Assembly: GCA_014896635.1 (NCBI GenBank)
Contig: JADBKA010000103.1
Location: forward strand, 1 to 16,357
DNA length: 16,357 nucleotides
Direction of reading: 5' to 3'
Source of the DNA: Ktedonobacteraceae bacterium
Lineage (GTDB): Bacteria > Chloroflexota > Ktedonobacteria > Ktedonobacterales > Ktedonobacteraceae
This document shows, piece after piece, positions 1 through 6,260 of the stretch. The position numbers and the translations under genes are program-made. How positions within the stretch are numbered: position 1 is the stretch's first letter; each line of letters starts with the position of its first letter. A model generated the notes under the pieces. It ran no database searches and was not told the DNA's origin. It saw only the letters and a list, made by a program, of their open reading frames with translations.

Positions 1-46
1 TAACTGCCACAACGATCAGTAGTGGAACCAGTATCAAACGACGCAT
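1..46 (-). CDS. 5' end of a membrane or exported protein, cut by the window edge
   Basis: An ATG on the minus strand at 44-46 opens a frame reading MRRLILVPLLIVVAV before the window ends. Two arginines followed by an unbroken hydrophobic stretch look like a signal peptide or first membrane anchor. A purine-rich AAAGGA lies about 15 nt upstream, rather far for a ribosome-binding site. The gene starts 39 bp after the MFS pump stop on the same strand, so it is probably co-transcribed with it. DHA2/EmrB-type pumps are often paired with an EmrA/HlyD-type adaptor that begins with just such an anchor, so that is the leading guess. With 15 codons visible the product cannot be named. Confidence 0.5.
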   Translation of the reverse strand, partial: MRRLILVPLLIVVAV

Positions 47-85
47 AGAATTGTGTATCCGTCCTTTCAATGCATAATAATGCTT

Positions 86-1723
86 TTATATACCCAGCAA
101 AGCTTCTTCGCGTGTCAGGTCCTCTTCCTCCTGCTCTTCTTTGTGGGAAGTGGGCCGTTGTGCCAGCTGCGCCTGTTTTCTGCTGCCACCCACGAAGAAG
201 GCGGCGATAAGCGCGATGACTGCCAGACCGGCGCTCAGCCAGAATGCATCGCGCATGCCCAGGACATAAGCCTGCTGCTGGAGCAAGCCCCAGATGACGC
301 GCGCCGCCGCGCTGCGTGCCGCTGCAAGTGAAGCGCCCTGTGAGACGAAGAGCGCCTGCAAGCGCGCGAGCAGCTGTCCCAGAGGCGAGGCTGGCGTTAC
401 TAGCTCAGCCAGGTGCGCATAATGAATCTTCGTCTGTGCCTGGACGACTGTAGCGATCAGCGCAACACCAAGCGACATCGAGACGAAGCGCAGCGTCGTG
501 CTGACCGAGGAGGCCAGCGGAAGTTGTCGCGGCTCGATCTCCGACAGGGCCGAGACGTTCAACGGCTGCATACAGAAGCCGAGGCTCAGACTGCGAATAA
601 TGAGCATACCCTGAAAAGCCAGCAAGGGTATGGTGAGCGTCAGGCCCGTAAACAACCACATGGCGAAGATGAGCACGAGCAGACCCGGAATGACTGCCGC
701 TTTCACCCCGAATTTATCTACGAGCCGCCCACTGATGAACATGGCAATCATCGAAGCAAACGCCTGCGGCAGCAGCACCAGGCCGGCCTGGTAGGCGCTG
801 AGGTGACGCAGATTTTGCAGGTACACCGGAATCAGAAAGAGGCCGCCGAAAAGCGCGAACGTGACCAGAATGCTTGCAATGCTGCTTGTCGTGAAGGCGC
901 GATTACCGAAGACGCGCAGATCCAGCAGCGGCTGACCGCCGTTGCTGGCTGTGACCAGCTCGATCACCGTGAAAATTGCTAGCAGGACAATACCCGCGCT
1001 CAGAAAGCCGAGCACTCTCGTCGAACCCCAACCGTCTGTGCTGGCATCGGAGAGGGCATAGAGCAAGCAGCCCAGGCCCGCCGTGGCAAAGAGGAAGCCA
1101 GGTATATCGAAGCTTGCGTTCCTGTTGCCGGGAATCTCCTGAAGCAGCATTGAGCCGAGGAGCACGCCCAGAATGCCAACAGGCACGTTGATATAGAAAA
1201 TCAGAGGCCAGTCGGCAAAGGTAACGATGTATCCGCCAAGCGTTGGCCCAAATGCCGGCGCCAGCAGGATCGGAATGCCCAGGACGCTCATCGCCATGCC
1301 GCGCTCGTTGGGCGGAAACTCACGGTAGAGCATGGTCATCGCCAGCGGCGCCATGAACGCACCCGAAATACCCTGCACAATACGAAAAACGATCAGCATT
1401 GGCAGACTCCAGGCCAGGCCGCAGAGCGCCGAACCGAGTGTGAAGCCGATGAGCGAGACCAGGTAGAGGCGCTTGATGCCAAGCCGGTCGGAGAGAAAAG
1501 CGGTAATTGGCGTCGCCACGCCCTGTGCCAGCGTGTATCCGGTCAATACCCATTGAACGCTGTTCAGGTTGGCTCCAAACGCGCTCTGCAAACGCGGAAT
1601 GGCAATATTCACGATGGTGCTGTCGAGCACTGCCATGAAGATGCCGAACACTACCACTATCGCCACTATCCATTTGTATGCAAAGCCTTCTCCTGGCCGC
1701 GCGACTGTAGCAGGAACTTGCAT
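86..1723 (-). CDS. MFS drug efflux transporter, DHA2 (EmrB/QacA) type
   Basis: 545-residue integral membrane protein, the usual length for 14-segment DHA2 proton antiporters, which export drugs and other hydrophobic compounds. Visible family motifs are LDSTIVNIAIP in segment 1 (about 33-43, with Asp34), motif A SDRLGIKRLYL in the loop after segment 2 (about 78-88), RIVQGISGA (about 114-122), and antiporter motif C GPTLGGYI in segment 5 (about 159-166). The C-terminus is a short charged Glu-rich cytoplasmic tail (about 516-545). The ATG at 1721-1723 has a clear AAGGAG (1734-1739) 10 nt upstream. It lies downstream of a tetR gene on the same strand, the classic arrangement for a locally regulated efflux pump. 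The substrate cannot be read from sequence. Confidence 0.95.
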   Translation of the reverse strand: MQVPATVARPGEGFAYKWIVAIVVVFGIFMAVLDSTIVNIAIPRLQSAFGANLNSVQWVLTGYTLAQGVATPITAFLSDRLGIKRLYLVSLIGFTLGSALCGLAWSLPMLIVFRIVQGISGAFMAPLAMTMLYREFPPNERGMAMSVLGIPILLAPAFGPTLGGYIVTFADWPLIFYINVPVGILGVLLGSMLLQEIPGNRNASFDIPGFLFATAGLGCLLYALSDASTDGWGSTRVLGFLSAGIVLLAIFTVIELVTASNGGQPLLDLRVFGNRAFTTSSIASILVTFALFGGLFLIPVYLQNLRHLSAYQAGLVLLPQAFASMIAMFISGRLVDKFGVKAAVIPGLLVLIFAMWLFTGLTLTIPLLAFQGMLIIRSLSLGFCMQPLNVSALSEIEPRQLPLASSVSTTLRFVSMSLGVALIATVVQAQTKIHYAHLAELVTPASPLGQLLARLQALFVSQGASLAAARSAAARVIWGLLQQQAYVLGMRDAFWLSAGLAVIALIAAFFVGGSRKQAQLAQRPTSHKEEQEEEDLTREEALLGI

Positions 1724-1847
1724 AGCGAATGTACTCCTTATTCCTTACCTGTACCACTTTTGCTTGTATTGAGATGTCGATGTATTGATGTTCCGTTGTC
1801 TTTACGCTAAAAGAGGAATTGGGAACGTCTCCATCCCCATTCGCATT

Positions 1848-1879
1848 ACCTTTAAGGACTCTCTCCTCTCCCTAAAGGT
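1848..1879. promoter_or_regulatory. Inverted repeat in the tetR-MFS gap, possible operator
   Basis: ACCTTTA (1848-1854) and TAAAGGT (1873-1879) form a perfect 7-bp inverted repeat with an 18-nt spacer. The left arm is part of a smaller palindrome, CCTTTAAGG (1849-1857). A related sequence, CCTTAAAGA, lies upstream of tetR at 2628-2636. No T-tract follows either arm, so a terminator is unlikely. A binding site for the neighbouring TetR protein is possible but unproven. I saw no convincing -35/-10 pair for the pump gene in this 183-bp gap. Confidence 0.3.
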
Positions 1880-1906
1880 GAAGAAAGAGAAAAAAGAGTT
1901 TTTCCG

Positions 1907-2566
1907 TTAAGTCAATGCCTGGTTCGCTGCATCGCCCGGCTCTGCCGCAATCGCTTTGAAGAAGATCTTGCCTGTGCAGCGCAGAATCTCGTCAGGCGGG
2001 ATATGCTCTTCTTCGACCAGACGCCTGTAGGCAAACGGCGAGAGAACGCCAAAGAGCAAATGGCACATTATCGCCGTTGGCAGAGTGGCGTCGAACGCTC
2101 CTTCTCGCTTGCCCTGGTCCAGCAGGTCGCTGGCGATAGCTATGATGCGTTTCAATATATCCCTCAAAGGCCCGCTTTGTTCCTTGAGCACCGGCTTGAT
2201 ATCCATGCCGTTGTGCAGCACGAAGAAGAGTTGCGATCCCTTCTCAAGCAGGCCGCGTCCCCTGAAGTAAAGCATGGTCTCCAGTTTCTCTCTGGCCGTC
2301 CCCTCGCCGGCAGCGATCTCTTCGAGCTTTTGCAACGCAGCAGTGAGTTCCCGCCTGACCAGGGCTACCACCAGATCTTCTTTTCTGGCAAAATGCAGGT
2401 AGAGCGTCCCTTTGGCGATGCCCACTCGTGTTGCAATCTCATCCATTGAGGTCTCATGGTAGCCCTTTTGCAGCAGCACTTCTTCGGCTACTTTGAGAAT
2501 CAACTCCTCGCGTTCTTTGCGTTGCCGCTCCCTCAGTGAGCGATAGTGGATGGATTCCTGTTGCAT
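1907..2566 (-). CDS. TetR/AcrR family transcriptional regulator
   Basis: 219-residue ligand-responsive repressor. The N-terminal DNA-binding domain is plain: helix 1 runs about 18-35 (ELILKVAEEVLLQKGYHETS), followed by the helix-turn-helix MDEIATRVGIAKGTLYLHFA (about 41-60) and the typical RKEDL. The rest is a helical ligand-binding and dimer domain of normal size. The open frame extends to a TTG at 2612-2614, adding 16 residues. I prefer the ATG at 2564-2566, which has AAGGAG (2581-2586) 14 nt upstream. That is a long gap, so the start is uncertain. The gene sits 183 bp upstream of the MFS pump on the same strand and probably controls both the pump and itself. The ligand is unknown. Confidence 0.92.
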   Translation of the reverse strand: MQQESIHYRSLRERQRKEREELILKVAEEVLLQKGYHETSMDEIATRVGIAKGTLYLHFARKEDLVVALVRRELTAALQKLEEIAAGEGTAREKLETMLYFRGRGLLEKGSQLFFVLHNGMDIKPVLKEQSGPLRDILKRIIAIASDLLDQGKREGAFDATLPTAIMCHLLFGVLSPFAYRRLVEEEHIPPDEILRCTGKIFFKAIAAEPGDAANQALT

Positions 2567-2640
2567 GTGCCTGTTGATGGCTCCTTCAGGGACTGTATAG
2601 TTGTCTATGGACAAATACTGTGAATGACCTTAAAGAACAA

Positions 2641-2700
2641 TCTGTGACTTGTATAATCAGTCTCTGACTTGTATAGCTAGCCTCTGACTTTCTAGTCAAC
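2641..2700. repeat. Three tandem imperfect 20-bp repeats
   Basis: Units at 2641-2660, 2661-2680 and 2681-2700 follow each other with an exact 20-bp period. Units 1 and 2 share CTGACTTGTATA, apart from one substitution in unit 1 (CTGTGACTTGTATA versus CTCTGACTTGTATA). Unit 3 keeps CTCTGACTT and then diverges. Twenty bp is close to two helical turns, so equivalent positions fall on the same face of DNA. The repeats lie between tetR and the divergent thioesterase gene and overlap a putative tetR promoter. They look like a cooperative operator array for TetR or another regulator. Confidence 0.75.
2670..2699 (-). promoter_or_regulatory. Putative tetR promoter
   Basis: On the minus strand TTGACT (2694-2699, five of six consensus bases) is followed after 18 nt by TATACA (2670-2675). 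Transcription from it would begin inside the 20-bp repeat array and read into tetR. The overlap between promoter and repeats suggests repression by occlusion. A perfect TATAAT also occurs on the plus strand at 2652-2657 in repeat unit 1, but no matching -35 is visible for it. Confidence 0.45.
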
Positions 2701-2834
2701 AGTTTACGTGAAGGTCAGGCATTTGTCAAGGGGAAATAGCCGCTGCTTCTGGATGTGATAGACTGAGGATGCGCGAGGGAGGCGTGGGAAGCCTCTTCAT
2801 TCGCATCAATTTTATTGAGAAAGAGGAAGAGTTA

Positions 2835-3302
2835 GTGGAGTATTCGGAGCAGGATTTCATTGCCCATATTAACGGTACCCGTGCTGGCTCTGTCTGGGAG
2901 GTGCTCGATATCAAACTGATCGAGGCGCGTAAGGACAGAGTAGTGGCTACCATGCCCATTGGCCCCAATCATCGCCAACAGGTTGGCTATTTGCATGGGG
3001 GAGTTTCCGTCGTGCTAGCGGAGTCCATTGCCTCGCTGGGGAGCGTGCTCAACATTGATGCCAGCAGGCAGATGGCATTTGGGCTTGAAATTAACGCCAA
3101 CCATTTGCGTCCCAAACGGGAGGGCCGGCTTACCGGTGTTGCTGTTCCTGTGCATCTTGGGCGTAGCACGCATGTCTGGGATGTACGCATTAGCGACGAA
3201 GCCGGCAAACTCATCTGTATTTCGCGCTGTACCGTCGCAATAGTAAACCGACCCCCTGATAATAGCAATCTGTTGCCCAGGGATATGCCGAGCTTTGGCT
3301 GA
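2835..3302 (+). CDS. Hotdog-fold acyl-CoA thioesterase, PaaI/YdiI (MenI-like) group
   Basis: 155-residue single-domain hotdog thioesterase that hydrolyses an acyl- or aroyl-CoA. The core GYLHGGVSVVLAESIAS (about 51-67) and GLEINANHLRP (about 83-93) closely resemble E. coli YdiI/MenI, the 1,4-dihydroxy-2-naphthoyl-CoA hydrolase of menaquinone synthesis. From the start chosen here, Gln48, His54 and Glu63 fall at the same numbers as the YdiI catalytic residues as I recall them. That start is a GTG at 2835-2837 with AGAGGA (2822-2827) 7 nt upstream. An ATG at 2769 would add 22 residues, but its only GAGG abuts the codon. The substrate is inferred; phenylacetyl- or other aromatic-CoA thioesters are also possible. 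The gene is divergent from tetR and convergent with the HAD gene. Confidence 0.9.
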   Translation: MEYSEQDFIAHINGTRAGSVWEVLDIKLIEARKDRVVATMPIGPNHRQQVGYLHGGVSVVLAESIASLGSVLNIDASRQMAFGLEINANHLRPKREGRLTGVAVPVHLGRSTHVWDVRISDEAGKLICISRCTVAIVNRPPDNSNLLPRDMPSFG

Positions 3303-3318
3303 GGGGTATTGGGGAAAT

Positions 3319-3387
3319 TATCCTCTGAACTGCCTTTTTAAGTCAGGTGGGGCAGTGGGAAAGAAAAAATTTAGAGAGAAGAGGATA
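3319..3387. terminator. Nested inverted repeats between convergent genes, possible bidirectional terminator
   Basis: The outer arms TATCCTCT (3319-3326) and AGAGGATA (3380-3387) enclose the inner arms ACTGCC (3329-3334) and GGCAGT (3351-3356). They lie between the thioesterase stop and the end of the convergent HAD gene, and the right outer arm overlaps the last HAD codons. A canonical T-tract immediately after the stem is lacking on both strands, so a Rho-independent terminator is only a candidate. Confidence 0.3.
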
Positions 3388-4177
3388 CTTCTTTCTCTAT
3401 CTCGCTCATAACCGCCGCCAGGTTCTCATAGACGTAGCTCGGCCTGATGGCTGATTGTGCCAGGGTTGTGGGATTATCGCGTCCGCACAGCACCAGCAGC
3501 GTATATGTGCCTGCTGCCTGCCCCCCCTTGATATCAATGTTCAGGTTATCGCCGATCATCAGCGTCTCGGAGGGCAGGCTCCCCAACTGGCGCATGGCTT
3601 CTTGCAACAGCGTTGGCTGGGGCTTGCCCACGACTTCTGGCGAGACGCCGCTGCCCGCCTCTATCGCGGCCACCAGCGTTCCTGTTCCTGCTACGAAGCC
3701 CTGCGCGATGGGCAGCAATGGATCGCGGTTAATCGCCACAAATGCCGCGCCGTGCAGCACGGACAGTACAGCGGCTGTGAGTTTCTGATAAGTGAAAGCG
3801 CGATCCAGTCCGACCAGCACCACATCGGCGTGGTGTTCATCGTCATCAGCCACGCGCAGGCCATGACTGCGCACGATCTCCTTGAGAGGCTGTTCGCCAA
3901 CTACGTAGACGAGAGCTGCGGGAAAACGCCGCGCGATATGATGTACCGCCGCCCTGGCAGCTCCCAGGATATGTGAGCCATCTGTAGCAATACCCAGGCG
4001 TGTCAATTTGGCGAGCACCTGGGCTTCGCTGGCGAAAGAGTTATTGGTCAGGAAGAGATATTTCTTGTGTGTGGCATTGAGCCATTCGACGAATTCGCGT
4101 GCGCCGGGGAGGAGTTCTTCTCCCCGGTACACGACGCCGTCGAGATCAACGAGGTAGGTAGTAAACGCTGCTAGCAT
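3371..4177 (-). CDS. HAD-superfamily IIA hydrolase, NagD/AraL-like sugar-phosphate phosphatase
   Basis: 268-residue cytoplasmic phosphatase of the NagD/PGP type. The visible HAD motifs are the nucleophile motif VDLDGVVY (Asp11 and general acid Asp13), motif II LTNN (Thr44), a motif III lysine in GKPQP (Lys185), and motif IV MIGDNLNIDI (Asp210, Asp215). The type-IIA cap lies between motifs II and III (about 70-180). The family dephosphorylates small phosphate esters such as sugar phosphates, nucleotides or 2-phosphoglycolate; the substrate here is unknown. The start is an ATG with GGAG 4 nt upstream. The gene begins 15 bp after the dnaA stop and is likely the last member of the ridA-dnaA-HAD unit. 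It contains a G7 tract (3521-3527) within the glycines after Lys217. Confidence 0.93.
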   Translation of the reverse strand: MLAAFTTYLVDLDGVVYRGEELLPGAREFVEWLNATHKKYLFLTNNSFASEAQVLAKLTRLGIATDGSHILGAARAAVHHIARRFPAALVYVVGEQPLKEIVRSHGLRVADDDEHHADVVLVGLDRAFTYQKLTAAVLSVLHGAAFVAINRDPLLPIAQGFVAGTGTLVAAIEAGSGVSPEVVGKPQPTLLQEAMRQLGSLPSETLMIGDNLNIDIKGGQAAGTYTLLVLCGRDNPTTLAQSAIRPSYVYENLAAVMSEIEKEVSSSL

Positions 4178-4192
4178 GGCACTCCGTAAAAG

Positions 4193-5704
4193 TTATGCGT
4201 CGCGGATCAATTGTTCGCGGATGGCGATGATCTCGCGGCGTAGCGTCGGATTGACGTTGATAGCGCGGTCGATCTTTTCGCAGGCGTGCAGCACAGTGCT
4301 GTGGTCGCGCCCGCCGAAGAGCAGGCCAATTTCGAGGAGCGAAGCCTGCGTCTCCTGGCGTATCAGGTACATTGCCACCTGGCGCGGCATCACAATGTGC
4401 TTATCGCGCTGTTTCCCGCACATTGCTTCCAACGGGATATGATAGTAGTCGGCGACTGCGCTGGCAATTTGCCTGCTATCCAGTCGTGTTTCGCGCGTAT
4501 CGTTGCCCATTGAAGACAGCGCCGCGCGTGCTACATCCATTGTCAGTTCGACGCGATGCAGTTGCTGGTAGGCCATCAGGCGATTGAGGCAGCCCTCCAG
4601 TTCGCGGATGTTCGTCTGAACGCGCCCGGCGATATAGGCGATGATCTCATCTGGCACGCGGTAGCCCAGTAGCTCGGCCTTCGCGCGTAGAATCGCCATG
4701 CGCGTCTCTAAATCTGGCGGCTGGATATCAGCGATCAGCCCCCATTCAAAGCGTGAGCGCAACCGCTCTTCCAGGCTGACAATAGCTTTAGGTGGGCGGT
4801 CGCTACAAATCACGATCTGCTTGCTCATCTCATAGAGACTATTGAACGTATGGAAAAACTCCTCTTCGGTTGACTCCTTGCCGGCGATAAACTGGATGTC
4901 ATCGACCAGCAGGATATCGACCGAGCGGTATTTCGCGCGAAACTCTTCCGTCGTGCGATAGCGGATAGCATTCACGATTTCATTTGTGAACTGCTCGGAA
5001 GAGACATAGAGCACTGCCAGCCCTCGCTGGACGCCGAGGTGACCGATGGCATGCAGCAGGTGGGTTTTGCCCAGTCCTACACCGCCGTAGAGAAAGAGTG
5101 GGTTATAGGATTCGCCTGGGGCCTCGGCCACTGCCAGAGAGGCCGCATGCGCCAGGCGATTACTGCCACCGACGATAAAGGCGTCGAAGGTATAGCGTGG
5201 ATTGAGCCGGTTGTGCATCAGGATATTGGCGCGCTGCTCATGCTCCCACTCTTCTAGCGGGGTGCTGTCCGCCTTATAGGCGTAGTAAGCCGGAGCCGGT
5301 GTGGTATCTGGGTAGGAGTAGAGCGACTGATAAGCGGTGGATGTCAGCGGTTGCTGCTGGAGCGGTGCAGGCGACGGCTGGGAGGTCGCCTGGGGAATCC
5401 CTTCAGGAGATATGCCCGAATCATCGCTCACAGAGAGCGTGACCGCCTGACCGACAATCTTAGTCAGCAGTTGTTCAAGCGTATCCTGCAAGTGTAGAGA
5501 GATCGTATCGCGCGCTCTGGCATCGGGTACCTGAAGAAGAAAACTGATCTGTGGATTCTCTTCCTCAGAAGAGAGATCAACGGCAGCCTCCGACTGAGGC
5601 ACGCTTTCCAGGTGAGCATCCTGTAGCCAGGCGAGGGTAGTCGTATCAATAGCGGTTGTTTCCAGGCGTTCGAGCACGGTACGCCAGATAGTTGCAGTAT
5701 TCAC
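4193..5704 (-). CDS. dnaA: Chromosomal replication initiator protein DnaA
   Basis: 503-residue DnaA that binds DnaA boxes and opens the origin in its ATP form. Domain I (about 1-93) is recognisable but diverged. Domain II is a Pro/Gln/Ser-rich linker (about 94-165). Domain III holds Walker A GGVGLGKT (207-214), Walker B LLVDD (265-269), sensor 1 SDRPPK (301-306), arginine finger Arg318 in RSRFEWG, and sensor 2 Arg367 in NIRELEG. Domain IV carries MPRQVAMYL (439-447) and the DNA-binding signature GGRDHSTVLHACEKI (464-478). All key residues are intact. The start is a GTG at 5702-5704 with AGGGG (5711-5715) 6 nt upstream; the frame runs open further, into ridA, with no support. It starts 13 bp after ridA. 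No dnaN, rpmH or DnaA-box cluster is nearby, so it may be a second copy or a relocated single copy. Confidence 0.95.
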   Translation of the reverse strand: MNTATIWRTVLERLETTAIDTTTLAWLQDAHLESVPQSEAAVDLSSEEENPQISFLLQVPDARARDTISLHLQDTLEQLLTKIVGQAVTLSVSDDSGISPEGIPQATSQPSPAPLQQQPLTSTAYQSLYSYPDTTPAPAYYAYKADSTPLEEWEHEQRANILMHNRLNPRYTFDAFIVGGSNRLAHAASLAVAEAPGESYNPLFLYGGVGLGKTHLLHAIGHLGVQRGLAVLYVSSEQFTNEIVNAIRYRTTEEFRAKYRSVDILLVDDIQFIAGKESTEEEFFHTFNSLYEMSKQIVICSDRPPKAIVSLEERLRSRFEWGLIADIQPPDLETRMAILRAKAELLGYRVPDEIIAYIAGRVQTNIRELEGCLNRLMAYQQLHRVELTMDVARAALSSMGNDTRETRLDSRQIASAVADYYHIPLEAMCGKQRDKHIVMPRQVAMYLIRQETQASLLEIGLLFGGRDHSTVLHACEKIDRAINVNPTLRREIIAIREQLIRDA

Positions 5705-5717
5705 GGTTTTCCCCTGG

Positions 5718-6107
5718 CTAGCTTCCAACAAGCGCCACACATTCGATTTCGACCAGTGCCTTGCGCGGCAGTTCCGCAACCGCAATGGTTGAGCGTGCGG
5801 GCGTGATTCCGCTGAAATAGGTCGCGTAGACGCTGTTCATGGCCTGGAAGTGGCGCATGTCCGTTAAAAAGACGGTTGTCTTTACCACCTGTTCCAGCGA
5901 AGAGCCTGCTGTCTCAAGCACTGCTTTGAGGTTCTGCAAAACGCGATGTGTCTGCGTCTGAACATCATCACCGACTATCTCGCCATTGGCCGGATCGAGT
6001 GCGATCTGGCCAGAAGTAAAAAGGAACTGGCCGCAGCGGATGGCCTGGCTGTAAGGGCCGATGGCCGCAGGTGCGTTGGTTGTGCTGATCTGTGTGCGTT
6101 TTTCCAT
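5718..6107 (-). CDS. ridA: RidA family reactive enamine/imine deaminase
   Basis: 129-residue RidA/YjgF protein. It hydrolyses reactive 2-aminoacrylate and related enamines released by PLP enzymes, protecting other PLP enzymes; the family acts as a cytoplasmic homotrimer. Length and motifs are standard: GPYSQAI (17-23), FTSGQIALDP (30-39), Arg105 in the catalytic TPARSTIAVAELPR segment (103-115), and Glu120 in VEIECVA. The start is an ATG; a weak GGTAGG lies about 8 nt upstream. It is followed 13 bp later by dnaA, suggesting joint transcription. The 153 bp upstream hold no convincing promoter, although TATGCT and TATTCT hexamers occur close to the start. Confidence 0.96.
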   Translation of the reverse strand: MEKRTQISTTNAPAAIGPYSQAIRCGQFLFTSGQIALDPANGEIVGDDVQTQTHRVLQNLKAVLETAGSSLEQVVKTTVFLTDMRHFQAMNSVYATYFSGITPARSTIAVAELPRKALVEIECVALVGS

Positions 6108-6260
6108 AAAACATACCTACCAGAATAGCATAATTGCCTGGCGAATACCGACCCTCTCCACTCTTTTCTTTATCGGGTTGCTGCGGATGGTCCGGCTCCC
6201 GATGGAAGAGAGGGCAAGCTATTCGATGATTGTGCGTTAGCCCGTTATTGCATTAGCCTG

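Noticed and set aside
413..982. 189-codon plus-strand frame inside the MFS gene
   Set aside because: The product is a Gln/Arg/Glu-rich shadow without domain features, and the opposite strand encodes a clear 14-segment transporter.
5705..5785. N-terminal extension of dnaA into the ridA gene
   Set aside because: The extra 27 residues overlap ridA and look unlike DnaA domain I, while the GTG at 5702-5704 has a good ribosome-binding site and the expected N-terminus.
6172..6203. ATCGGG/CCCGAT inverted repeat between the kinase and ridA genes
   Set aside because: A 6-bp stem with a 20-nt loop and no T-tract on either strand is too weak to call a terminator or riboswitch.
4193..6260. Origin of replication beside dnaA
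   Set aside because: No cluster of TTATCCACA-like boxes or AT-rich unwinding element was found in the short gaps around dnaA.
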